Assembly (NCBI GenBank): GCA_022601645.1
Contig: JAJACH010000001.1
Span: 186,001 to 250,000 of the forward strand
Reading direction: 5' to 3'
DNA length: 64,000 nucleotides
DNA from: Chlamydiia bacterium
GTDB taxonomy: Bacteria > Chlamydiota > Chlamydiia > Chlamydiales > Simkaniaceae
A program made the translations under genes and the position numbers. Positions 44,533 through 52,179 of the stretch are shown here, one piece after another (positions within the stretch are counted from its first letter, which is position 1; every line of letters begins with the position of its first letter). The notes under the pieces were generated by a model. That model made no database searches and was not told the DNA's origin. It saw only the letters and a list, made by a program, of their open reading frames with translations.

Positions 44533-44987
44533 GATTTAATCCCGTGCTGAGGAGGTTTCTCATCTTTACGTGACTCTTGCTGTTTTGGAGAGAGAACGCC
44601 CTCTTGAATCGCCGTGTACCAAGCGTCGGCTTTTTCAATGAACAGCACTAAATAGGTCGTCATCGCCTCAGGTGTCATCGTCTTCACCGGCAGATAGTCA
44701 AAGAGTGTGAGAAAGTTGTTCCGATCTAGATAAGCAAGCGTCCCGTGTCGGGGAGGCAGCTCGTTGTTTTCCTTAAGCGCTTCTTTAAGCACATTTTCGC
44801 GGTACTTACCTGGTGGAATTTCTGAGATCATACAGCCAACCATTACTTTTTCAAGACCAGGGTCAAGCTCAAGCTGTACGCTAAATTTCCCATTAACCCG
44901 AAAGCGGCAGGTTCTGCCATCATCAGTACCAATCGCCTCGTCGAAAGTCAGAGAAAGACCTTTAATCAGATGTTCAAAAGGTGTCAT
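44529..44987 (-). CDS. Type III secretion chaperone, SycE/CesT-like (Scc1 type)
   Basis: A small acidic class I secretion chaperone (152 aa). The alpha-beta pattern fits the CesT/SycE fold: TPFEHLIKGLSLTFDEAIGTDDGRTCRFRVNGKFSVQLELDPGLEKVMVGCMISEIPPG. The C-terminal helix carries ALFIEK-like charged residues. It lies directly downstream of copN with a 4-base overlap and is the positional counterpart of CT088 (SycE/Scc1), which with Scc4 escorts CopN in Chlamydia. So its probable cargo is the CopN protein next door. The family assignment rests on pattern and context. Confidence 0.85.
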   Translation of the reverse strand: MTPFEHLIKGLSLTFDEAIGTDDGRTCRFRVNGKFSVQLELDPGLEKVMVGCMISEIPPGKYRENVLKEALKENNELPPRHGTLAYLDRNNFLTLFDYLPVKTMTPEAMTTYLVLFIEKADAWYTAIQEGVLSPKQQESRKDEKPPQHGIKS

Positions 44988-46147
44988 TCGTCTTCCTCCT
45001 CTTCATTTTCTTCCTCTTCTTCATCGATTAAATCATCGAGATCAGAAAGAGCTTCAATGATTGCCATTAAGAGATCTTGCCTGTGCCTTTCCGACTTAAA
45101 TAGGCGAGGAGAAATTTGGCGCATCGCATCGCGATACTGGCCAAATACAATCAGCTGCGCAATCAGCTCATCAGAAATACCAAGAGAGGCAGCAAGGCGC
45201 AAGACCTTGTCAGATGAGGGGTAGCGCTCTCTTAAAAGACGCATCAGCTGCTTGGCTAAAAGCTCAAACGAAAGCATCGCCGGAGTTGCCAAGTCCTCTA
45301 AATCAAATAAAGCACCAATGCTCTTCATTCGCTTTTGAAAAAATTGGAAAAGACCTAAAAAAGCCTGAAGTTTTCGAGACTCTGTAAAAAGACGTTCTAG
45401 CTCAGCGCGAGAAATCGAAGGACCAAGCGCCTTCATATCTGCCCCAAGCGAGTGGAGAATAAAGTCGATCGCCTGCTTCATCTTGGGAAACTGGAACTTG
45501 TTCGTTAACTCATCAAAAAGCGTATGAGGATCGCGTGGATTTAAAACCAAATCGCGGTATAAATCTCGTAGCCCCGTCTTCGAGCCAAGACCTTGTTCGG
45601 AAAACTCTTCCGCCTGAGCCTGAATGTTTTTCCCCGCTCGGATCTCTACCCCAAACTGCTCATTAAATTGCTCTTTCGCTTGAGCAATCTTCGCCTCCAT
45701 CGGCGAGCCTTTCGTTGCAACTTCCTTCAAATAATCGAGAGCTTCATCAGCAAGCGTTGGATCCTTGTAAGTCTCCATTAATTTGCGAAGCATGTCATTG
45801 ACAGAGTCTGACTCATTCATACGCGAGGCAAGAATGAGGAGGACTCGGCTAGAAAGCTCAGAGTTACTCGACTCGAATTTCTTCGCCACTTTTTCAGCGC
45901 GCGTCGCTTCTTGGTCTGCTTTTTCTGGCTCAGTAATTTCTTGGGGAGCGCGAGGCTCCGTCTTCTTTTTTAGCTCCTCGAACTTTTTTTTCATTGCGAG
46001 GTAGTTAAAAGCCGCCGTGTCCACCCATTCGGAGAACTCGTCAGTAACCGATTCGCGCACCATGGAGAGTTCTTTTGCTTTCGCTTTAGCTTCAGTTTGT
46101 TGGGCTTGCAGTTTAGCAGCAGTAAGATTGACACTAGAGAGATCCAT
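44984..46147 (-). CDS. copN: Type III secretion gatekeeper CopN (SctW/YopN-TyeA family)
   Basis: CopN plugs and regulates the injectisome and, in Chlamydia, is also secreted as an effector. The product is about 387 aa from ATG 46147 (MDLSSVNLTAAKLQ). An upstream ATG at 46168 would add seven residues but has no ribosome site, whereas GAGAAG precedes 46147. The N-terminal 90 residues are Ala/Lys/Glu-rich and disordered, as expected for a secretion and chaperone-binding region. The HrpJ-like core (about 95-260) is helical, and a TyeA-like C-terminal region (about 270-375) follows. The end is a run of Glu and Asp. It corresponds to CT089. Confidence 0.9.
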   Translation of the reverse strand: MDLSSVNLTAAKLQAQQTEAKAKAKELSMVRESVTDEFSEWVDTAAFNYLAMKKKFEELKKKTEPRAPQEITEPEKADQEATRAEKVAKKFESSNSELSSRVLLILASRMNESDSVNDMLRKLMETYKDPTLADEALDYLKEVATKGSPMEAKIAQAKEQFNEQFGVEIRAGKNIQAQAEEFSEQGLGSKTGLRDLYRDLVLNPRDPHTLFDELTNKFQFPKMKQAIDFILHSLGADMKALGPSISRAELERLFTESRKLQAFLGLFQFFQKRMKSIGALFDLEDLATPAMLSFELLAKQLMRLLRERYPSSDKVLRLAASLGISDELIAQLIVFGQYRDAMRQISPRLFKSERHRQDLLMAIIEALSDLDDLIDEEEEENEEEEDE

Positions 46148-46215
46148 ATCTTCTCTATAACTTACCATTCTTTAATCGTCAAAGAAGGGAGGATGAGCGC
46201 CATCTTTTCGGTCTC

Positions 46216-46276
46216 TTTCAAAGAATCCGCAGGGCGGTGTATGCACATATACTACTGCCCTGCGGATTAATTGAAA
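46216..46276. repeat. Long hairpin upstream of copN
   Basis: A near-perfect stem-loop. TTTCAA (46216-46221) pairs with TTGAAA (46271-46276). After a 2-base internal loop, AATCCGCAGGGC (46224-46235) pairs with GCCCTGCGGATT (46257-46268). An inner GTGTATG/CATATAC stem closes the loop. No T-run follows on either strand, so it is not a classical intrinsic terminator. It lies about 70 bases before the copN start and could be in its leader RNA. Confidence 0.75.
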
Positions 46277-46397
46277 TACCCTCGAAAATCTAGCGCTCTT
46301 TCTAGGTCGTCTCTCGGCGATATTTTCACTCCTGTCCTACGGCAGGAGCAAAAATCTCATCCAAGATACGGCCCTAGAAATACTCTTTTATTTGGAA

Positions 46398-46527
46398 GAT
46401 TTAGGGTGGGGAGCAAGTTATTTGGTGCAAGTTCTGCGAATAGCAGAACGGTCACGGTGACGGCTGTGCCAATGAGCACAGCCTAGACGGGAATGTGCCA
46501 AAGAACGCCGCTCCCCATCCCTAAATC
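46398..46527. repeat. Cruciform-like multi-hairpin element directly behind sctV
   Basis: The outer arms GATTTAGGGTGGGGAGC (46398-46414) and GCTCCCCATCCCTAAATC (46510-46527) are inverted copies with one bulged base. Inside, TTTGG (46421-46425) can pair with CCAAA. Then come three hairpins: GTTCTGC-GAATA-GCAGAAC (46431-46449), GTCAC-G-GTGAC (46451-46461) and GGCTGTGC-CAATGA-GCACAGCC (46463-46484). The right arm ends 3 bases from the sctV stop codon. Size and layout recall a folded RNA or a palindromic mobile repeat. Confidence 0.75.
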
Positions 46528-46530
46528 CAA

Positions 46531-48636
46531 TTAGGTGAGTTGAATGCGGCCAAGAGGCTGAATCCGGATTTCAGGAACGATTTCTTGGTAAGAGACAACA
46601 GGCATATCGGGATATTCACCTTCGATCAGTTTGCGTGCAAAGCGGCGCACGTCGATGGCGGTGAGCATGACAGGCGGTTGGCCACCGGCAGGTGTTGGGG
46701 TGATGGTATTGCGCATCGCGTGGAGGATAAGCTGGACTGAGTCGGGATCGAGGGCAAGGTAGGAGCCGGCGGAGGTTTGTTTAATCGCTCCGCGGATCAT
46801 ATCTTCGATTTCAGGATCGAGGAGGTAGACTGAGAGGACGGATTGTCCAAGCGAGTATTTGTAGCTAATGTAGCGTTTTAGAGAGGAGCGGACGTATTCG
46901 GTAAGAAGGACGGTGTCTTTTTCAGTTTGGGCCCACTCGGCTAAAGATTCCATGATGGTACGAAGGTCTTTAATTGAGATTTGTTCTTGGACGAGGCGTT
47001 TGTGAATTTCAGTCAGTTTCTGAAGTGGGATGAGGCGGGTGACTTCTTTAACGAGGTCGGGGTAGTTTTTCTCGACGAATTCGACAATGGCACGTACTTC
47101 TTGGATGCCGATGAATTCTGAGGCGTATTGTTTGTAGAAGTAGGAAAGGTGAAGGATCATCACATCGAGCGCTTTCCAGAATTTGATGCTCGCTTTTTCA
47201 AGGACTTCGGTGTATTTCTCGTCGACCCAGAGCGAGGCTTGTCCAATGGAGTTTTTAGACGCTGTGAAGGGGAGGTTGTAGCGGCGAAGGGTTTCTTCGT
47301 TTTCGTTTGTCAGGACCATGTTCGGGAAGACGCGACCGCGCATGAGGGGGACTTCGTTTAAGAGGATGGCGTATTCGTCGGTTTCTAGGGTGGGGGAGTC
47401 GGTACGCACGTGGACGCCGGGGAATTTGACGCCGAGATCTTGGTAGAGGGCGTGGCGCATCTTCGGGATCATTTGTTCGATAAAGGTGGTGCCACCGCGA
47501 TCTTTTTTAATGACTTGAGAGAGGTTTGCTCCGACCTCGAGGATAACAGGGAGCGTAAGGGCAAATTCATCGGTGCCTTGACCAACGAGGCTGTGACCTT
47601 CAACGTCTGTTTCGACAGTGCCACCGCCGGCTGCAGCTGCGCCGCCGCGTTTCCCCTTGATGTAAAAAGTAATGCCTGTGGTTCCCATTCCAATAGCTAA
47701 AATCAGGAAGATAACCGTTGGAAAGCCTTTGAGGAACGCAAGTCCTAGAACAACACAAGAAGCGAGTAGTAGTCCTTTAGGTTGCTTAAGGAGTTGGGTC
47801 GAAATGTCTTTACCAAGGTTCCCATCTTGTCCATCGGAGGAGACACGCGTTGTCACCATACCGGCTGTTAAAGAGATGAGAAGCGAGGGGATTTGGGAGA
47901 CTAGGCCGCCACCGATCGAGAGGATGGTGTAGGTTTGCGCTGCTTGCATCGCTGTCATGCCATGCATCATAATCCCGATAATCAATCCACCAACGATGTT
48001 AATGATCGCGATGACGATACCTGCAATGACGTCCCCTTTAACGAACTTCATCGCCCCATCCATCGCTCCGTAGAGTTGGCTTTCTTTTTGGAGGGCTAGA
48101 CGGAGGTCACGTGCTTGGTTCGCATCGATTGTACCAGAGCGCATATCAGCGTCGATACTCATCTGTTTACCAGGCATCGCGTCCAAGGTGAAACGGGCAC
48201 CAACTTCAGCAACACGTTCAGCACCTTTTGTGACAACAATGAACTGGACGATAGTGATGATGAGGAAGATAACACCACCGACAACGAAGTTACCACCAAC
48301 GACGAATTCACCAAAGGCGTAGATGATTTCTCCCGCATAAGCGTGGAGAAGAATTTGACGCGTTGCAGCGATTTCAATCCCGAGTCGGAAGAGGGTTGTA
48401 ATAAGGAGAACAGAGGGGAAGATGGAGAGGTGAACCGCTTTTGCAATGTAAAGGGCAACCATGAGGAGCGAGATGGAGATGGTCAGATTAATCGCGATAA
48501 ATGTATCGATCACCATCGGAGAAACCGGAATCACAATCATCATGATGATTGTAATGACGAAAAACGCCAAAATCACATCGGATGATCGATTCAGGGTTTT
48601 GGTGATCTTATCGCCAATACTAGCTGCTATACTCAT
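46531..48636 (-). CDS. sctV: Type III secretion export gate protein SctV (CdsV, LcrD/FlhA family)
   Basis: SctV forms the nonameric export gate ring of the injectisome. The 701-residue protein has seven to eight membrane segments in the first ~330 residues (AFFVITIIMMIVIPV; IAINLTISISLLMVALYIA; FLIITIVQFIVVTKG). The conserved cytoplasmic loop RVAEVGARFTLDAMPGKQMSIDADMRSGTIDANQARDLR identifies the FHIPEP family. The soluble C-terminal domain (about 350-701) binds chaperone-effector complexes. It shares a 4-base ATGA overlap with sctU. It corresponds to CT090. A flagellar FlhA is less likely given the CopN and chaperone context. Confidence 0.96.
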   Translation of the reverse strand: MSIAASIGDKITKTLNRSSDVILAFFVITIIMMIVIPVSPMVIDTFIAINLTISISLLMVALYIAKAVHLSIFPSVLLITTLFRLGIEIAATRQILLHAYAGEIIYAFGEFVVGGNFVVGGVIFLIITIVQFIVVTKGAERVAEVGARFTLDAMPGKQMSIDADMRSGTIDANQARDLRLALQKESQLYGAMDGAMKFVKGDVIAGIVIAIINIVGGLIIGIMMHGMTAMQAAQTYTILSIGGGLVSQIPSLLISLTAGMVTTRVSSDGQDGNLGKDISTQLLKQPKGLLLASCVVLGLAFLKGFPTVIFLILAIGMGTTGITFYIKGKRGGAAAAGGGTVETDVEGHSLVGQGTDEFALTLPVILEVGANLSQVIKKDRGGTTFIEQMIPKMRHALYQDLGVKFPGVHVRTDSPTLETDEYAILLNEVPLMRGRVFPNMVLTNENEETLRRYNLPFTASKNSIGQASLWVDEKYTEVLEKASIKFWKALDVMILHLSYFYKQYASEFIGIQEVRAIVEFVEKNYPDLVKEVTRLIPLQKLTEIHKRLVQEQISIKDLRTIMESLAEWAQTEKDTVLLTEYVRSSLKRYISYKYSLGQSVLSVYLLDPEIEDMIRGAIKQTSAGSYLALDPDSVQLILHAMRNTITPTPAGGQPPVMLTAIDVRRFARKLIEGEYPDMPVVSYQEIVPEIRIQPLGRIQLT

Positions 48637-49709
48637 TTAAGAAACTCCAGTGCGTGCTCTTCTTTAGTCGTTTCAAGTTGCTCAAGCCAACGGAGGATTT
48701 CGGCAATCGCCTCATAGGTATCCTCAGGAACAAAGCCGCCAATTTCCGCTGTTTCGAACAATTCCTGTGCAAGTTCCACGTTTCGCATAATTGGCACTTC
48801 ATATTCAAGAGCAAATTCAGTAATTTTTTCAGCGATGACGCCTTTACCCATCGTACAAATCTTTGGAGCCGGATCAGTTTCGGTGTCGTACTCAATGGCA
48901 ACAGCGATGTGAACAGGGTTTGTCACCACAGCGCTTGCGCGTTTAACCGACCTTGGGCCCTCTTGATATGCAATTTCTTGAGCAATCTGCCGACGCTTAC
49001 CCTTAATCTCAGGGTTACCCTCTGTATCTTTCATCTCTTGTTTGACTTCGTATTTTTCCATCTTCATCTCTTTAGCGAAATTTTTCTTTTGGAAAACGAG
49101 GTCAAACACCGCGATGGCAATGAAGAAGATACCAACTCTTAGGATAACCTTCACCAAAAAAGAGCTGAAGACAGCGAGCGCCCCTTGAATCGGCATAGCT
49201 GCTGTTGCGATAATTTCATCAAGTGAGTTGTAAATTGCAGAATAAATCAATAAAACGGCGCCGGCAATTTTAAATATCGATTTTAAAAGCTCGATGAATG
49301 TTTTAAGTTTAAACATGTTCTTTAAGTTCGAAATCGGATTGAGTTTTTTAATGTCGGGTTTCATAGCCTCAAAGGAAAAGAGGGGGCCGACAATCAAAAA
49401 GCTCACAAGCATTCCCATTAACGTTGTCATAAACATGATTGGAAACGACGTTTTAAAGATAATCATGATACACTCCATAATGTAGGAGTGCGCTTTCCCT
49501 TCGAAGGAGAGAGCTTCAGGAACCTGAGAGAACATGCTAAGCATAAAACCGGCGAGCATCTTGAAAAGATAGCCAGATGTTCCGAGAACAAGAGAAATGG
49601 AAACGATAAAGGTAAAGGCAGCAGGGAAGTCTTTTGACTTCGCTACCTGTCCCTTTTTTCTCGCGTCCCGAAGTTTTTTCGGGGTCGCCTTCTCGGTTTT
49701 TTCAGCCAT
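48633..49709 (-). CDS. sctU: Type III secretion switch protein SctU (CdsU, YscU/FlhB family)
   Basis: SctU sets substrate specificity after self-cleavage of its cytoplasmic domain. The 358-residue protein opens with EKTEKATPKKLRDARKKGQVAKSKDF, a family hallmark. Four membrane segments lie at about residues 30-55, 80-110, 140-165 and 180-205. A charged linker follows (about 215-250). The cleavage loop reads VTNPVHIAVAIEYD (about residues 268-281), so the canonical NPTH is NPVH. The Asn and Pro needed for cleavage and the His are kept. It is the first gene of the block, divergent from the MFS gene across a 43-base gap. It corresponds to CT091. Confidence 0.95.
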   Translation of the reverse strand: MAEKTEKATPKKLRDARKKGQVAKSKDFPAAFTFIVSISLVLGTSGYLFKMLAGFMLSMFSQVPEALSFEGKAHSYIMECIMIIFKTSFPIMFMTTLMGMLVSFLIVGPLFSFEAMKPDIKKLNPISNLKNMFKLKTFIELLKSIFKIAGAVLLIYSAIYNSLDEIIATAAMPIQGALAVFSSFLVKVILRVGIFFIAIAVFDLVFQKKNFAKEMKMEKYEVKQEMKDTEGNPEIKGKRRQIAQEIAYQEGPRSVKRASAVVTNPVHIAVAIEYDTETDPAPKICTMGKGVIAEKITEFALEYEVPIMRNVELAQELFETAEIGGFVPEDTYEAIAEILRWLEQLETTKEEHALEFLK

Positions 49710-49752
49710 TGCAACCTTTTATGCACACATGATAGCACTAAGTTAAAGCACT

Positions 49753-50904
49753 ATGAATAAAAAAACGATCACTTTCTTTATTCTAACACTGATCACAGTT
49801 GGACAATTTGGCATAGATATTTACCTGCCATCTTTGCCCAATATCGCTCATGCGCTCAACACCACCCATTCTAAGATCCAATTCTCTTTGACCATCTACT
49901 TTATCGGGTTCTCATTTTTCCAACTCCTCTACGGCGCACTGTCCGATCGCTATGGGCGCCGCCCGCTTATCCTTCTTGGCTTGCTGCTCTATATTCTCGG
50001 AGCAATAGCCGCAGGCCTTGCCACAACTCTGCCCTTTTTCTACCTCGCTCGACTCATCCAAGGTATCGGAGCTGCAGGGACAAGCTCACAGGCCCGGGCT
50101 CTTATGCGCGATGGGTTCAATACCCCCCAATCGATTGCCCGCATCGCCGCGCTCATGTCAATGATGTGGTCACTCATCCCTGTCATCGCTCCCTTAGTCG
50201 GCGGCATCATTGAAGAAGCCTCCGGTTGGCGAATGAACTTTTTTATCCTCGTCGTCTTTGGTTGCATCAACCTCATCCTCGTCTATTTTTTCCTTAGAGA
50301 AACCCTTACCGTCGCGCCACCGCGTCAATCCTACTACCAAACTTTTAAAACCGTGATCACAAATCGAGAATTTACCCTCCATACCTCAGGTAGCATGGGC
50401 ATGAGCTTCGTGCTTCTCTCCTTCATCACCCTCGCCCCGTTCTACATGCAGAAAACGCTCCACCATTCACCAAAATGGTGCGGCGTTATGCTCTTTTCCA
50501 TCGGGCTTGGCTATTTTATCGGGGCCACCCTCATCAGCTTTCTCACAAAGCGCTACACCTTCAAACCACTGTTTTTCTTCTGGGGAATCGCCATCGTGAT
50601 TTCAGCCGCCATCCTCACCCTCCTCCAAGGCCTGTCCATCCAAGAAATCATCCTCCCCATGTTTGCCATCAACCTCTGCATGGGAGCGCTTTACCCCCTT
50701 TTCATGACCCAAGCACTCATCCCTTTTCCACACCTTGCCGGTACCGCTGGAGCCCTCTTCGGCACCATGATTTTCATCGCAGAGGGCCTTGGCACCCTTG
50801 TTGCTTGCCTCCTTCCCTACACCTCGCTTTTCCCTTACGCCCTCTTGTCCACCATCATCTTTCTAGGGGTTTTTCTCGTTGCCTCAGGAAAGCTCACAAA
50901 ATAA
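49753..50904 (+). CDS. MFS drug-resistance transporter (Bcr/CflA type)
   Basis: A 383-residue, 12-helix major facilitator of the DHA1 Bcr/CflA group. The N-terminal QFGIDIYLPSLPNIAHALNTT is typical. The motif A loop is YGALSDRYGRRPLILLG (about 60-76), and the motif C-like region is RLIQGIGAAGTSSQARALMRD. It should export drugs or small metabolites by proton antiport; substrates in this group vary. The gene is alone on the plus strand between sctU (divergent) and an AT-rich gap. Its codon use is noticeably C-richer than that of neighbouring genes, which may indicate separate ancestry. Confidence 0.92.
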   Translation: MNKKTITFFILTLITVGQFGIDIYLPSLPNIAHALNTTHSKIQFSLTIYFIGFSFFQLLYGALSDRYGRRPLILLGLLLYILGAIAAGLATTLPFFYLARLIQGIGAAGTSSQARALMRDGFNTPQSIARIAALMSMMWSLIPVIAPLVGGIIEEASGWRMNFFILVVFGCINLILVYFFLRETLTVAPPRQSYYQTFKTVITNREFTLHTSGSMGMSFVLLSFITLAPFYMQKTLHHSPKWCGVMLFSIGLGYFIGATLISFLTKRYTFKPLFFFWGIAIVISAAILTLLQGLSIQEIILPMFAINLCMGALYPLFMTQALIPFPHLAGTAGALFGTMIFIAEGLGTLVACLLPYTSLFPYALLSTIIFLGVFLVASGKLTK

Positions 50905-51055
50905 AACATACTCAATAAAACCCGCTAAAAACATTTAAAGTTAGTAGGTTAGGTTTTTAGGGGCAGAATTCAATCTCTTTTTCTCGTCTTTATATTGTTA
51001 CTGAAAACTGTATATACCGCTAATAGTAAGCAGGGTGTGCATTAGTAATGATTAT

Positions 51056-51084
51056 TTGAATTATAATATAAATTGTGGTATAAT
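51056..51084 (+). promoter_or_regulatory. Strong extended -10 promoter
   Basis: TTGAAT (51056-51061) and TATAAT (51079-51084) are separated by 17 bases, with TG one base before the -10 box. It lies 25 bases before the ATG at 51110, inside an AT-rich 205-base gap (50905-51109) in which no gene is seen. Confidence 0.65.
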
Positions 51085-51109
51085 AGTTGTTTAGAGAGAG
51101 AGGTAATAA

Positions 51110-52063
51110 ATGGTTCACTTTGTTGGTCCGGTAGATTCAAATGATCGTCTGCGGTTGCAAAATGCAACGGTGGCAAGAGACGACTTCATGCCTAGAGTAG
51201 ATTACAAGGTTAAGAGAGTAACAGAACAATTCAATCCCATGGTGGCATTGGTAGATGGTGTTCCTGTCCGAAAAATTGTAACGCCGTTACGCTCAAAAAG
51301 GCCTACAATAATCCTTACAAACCCGCTTGCAAGACAAACTGCAAGAAAAATTCATCGACAACTGTTTAGGTCAAGATCTTCTGGGGAACTGGTAGGGTTA
51401 GAGCCTCCAAAAAAAGCAGGGGGTATTCTCTCACGTTTAGGTTTAAGAAAAGTGAAATCTGCTCCATCCGGTTTAACAAAGCGACAAGCTAGAAGACTAC
51501 GTTTGAAAGCTCTTGCTCCCTACAATAGGCGTTTTGGAACCAAAGAATTAACACCTTTGAATAAGCGTAGTGCTTCCGTTGAAAAGGCAGTTGTCATTGA
51601 AAATCCAGCTTATGAGAGTTCGTCTGGCGCTTCTTTGAGTGAAGCCAGTGAGGTATCAGAACCTAGGTCTAGAGCAGAAGCCCCTCTATTATACAGGGTA
51701 AAAAAGCCTATACCGGACACTTTCAAAGTAACTCCTGCAATGTTGAAAGTTGCCGAAGATGTTAATTACGTGACTAGTGCAACAATTAACTATTTAGCAC
51801 CACGGCAACAGCTAATTTTACAAAAACTTGCAGGTCTGCGACACGAAAGCCCAACAGACTATCGAGATGCCTTGTTACAGCTTAAGGATATGTCTACAAG
51901 TAAGGTCTTAGCTGTAAAACCGAGCAGAATTCAACAAGTGAAAAGCACAATTATCGCCGATTACAGGGGTCAACTAGAGGATTTTGCTAAATCGGGATAT
52001 GAAGCAGTTAAGTCAAAAGTTTCCGTGAGAAATATCTTTTTGCTTTTATTATCCCTGCTTTAA
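51110..52063 (+). CDS. Unknown basic protein with NPxY-like motif, putative effector
   Basis: Not recognised (317 aa). There is no signal peptide. The first 160 residues are basic and Arg-rich (LTKRQARRLRLKALAPYNRR). About residues 163-190 form a Ser/Glu-rich disordered segment containing IENPAYESSSG, which matches NPxY and resembles EPIYA-like tyrosine motifs. Residues about 200-300 are helical, and the chain ends with a short hydrophobic tail (NIFLLLLSLL). This layout suits a protein delivered into host cells, but nothing proves secretion. It has its own strong promoter and an AGAGAGAGGT ribosome site, and is followed by terminator-like hairpins. Confidence 0.7.
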   Translation: MVHFVGPVDSNDRLRLQNATVARDDFMPRVDYKVKRVTEQFNPMVALVDGVPVRKIVTPLRSKRPTIILTNPLARQTARKIHRQLFRSRSSGELVGLEPPKKAGGILSRLGLRKVKSAPSGLTKRQARRLRLKALAPYNRRFGTKELTPLNKRSASVEKAVVIENPAYESSSGASLSEASEVSEPRSRAEAPLLYRVKKPIPDTFKVTPAMLKVAEDVNYVTSATINYLAPRQQLILQKLAGLRHESPTDYRDALLQLKDMSTSKVLAVKPSRIQQVKSTIIADYRGQLEDFAKSGYEAVKSKVSVRNIFLLLLSLL

Positions 52064-52108
52064 TATTTAGTTGATTTTATCCTAATTCTTAATTGTCCTA
52101 TTCGTTGG

Positions 52109-52170
52109 AAGGGTCAAGCCCTTTTAAATATAGTCACTCGCTAGTTTGCACGAAACTAGCAGAGTGACTA
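52109..52170. terminator. Paired hairpins at a convergent gene junction (likely terminator)
   Basis: The first hairpin, AAGGG-TCAAG-CCCTT (52109-52123), is followed directly by TT. The second has a 17-bp stem with one bulged A: TAGTCACTC plus GCTAGTTT (52131-52147) pairs with AAACTAGC plus GAGTGACTA (52153-52170), with loop GCACG. A T-rich tract (GATTTTCTTATTTT) follows. Both lie between the ends of the plus gene at 51110 and the minus gene at 52180, so they probably end transcription in both directions. Confidence 0.7.
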
Positions 52171-52179
52171 GCGATTTTC

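Larger units (their letters stand above)
46148..46530. other. Gene-free interval between copN and sctV rich in hairpins
   Basis: This 383-base gap is the only stretch over 300 bases without a gene in the window. No convincing coding frame is seen; a 71-codon frame (46271-46486, plus strand) runs through the hairpins and has no family-like features. It holds a 61-base hairpin (46216-46276), a small CTCCTG/CAGGAG hairpin (about 46330-46349) and a complex cruciform-like element (46398-46527). The likely promoter for copN must lie here or the genes are read through from sctV. Confidence 0.7.

Noticed and set aside
46271-46486. Possible small gene in the copN-sctV gap
   Set aside because: The frame runs through the inverted-repeat arms and hairpins, has no ribosome site, and its translation is Arg/Ser-rich noise.
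48115-48585. Plus-strand 156-residue frame rich in Asp, Asn and Glu inside sctV
   Set aside because: It is the antisense shadow of a membrane-protein gene. Its composition mirrors the hydrophobic codons of sctV and no ribosome site or motif is present.
46528-49709. SctV and SctU as flagellar FlhA and FlhB
   Set aside because: The neighbouring SycE-like chaperone and CopN, and the shared order with Chlamydia CT088-CT091, point to the injectisome. No other flagellar genes are in the window.
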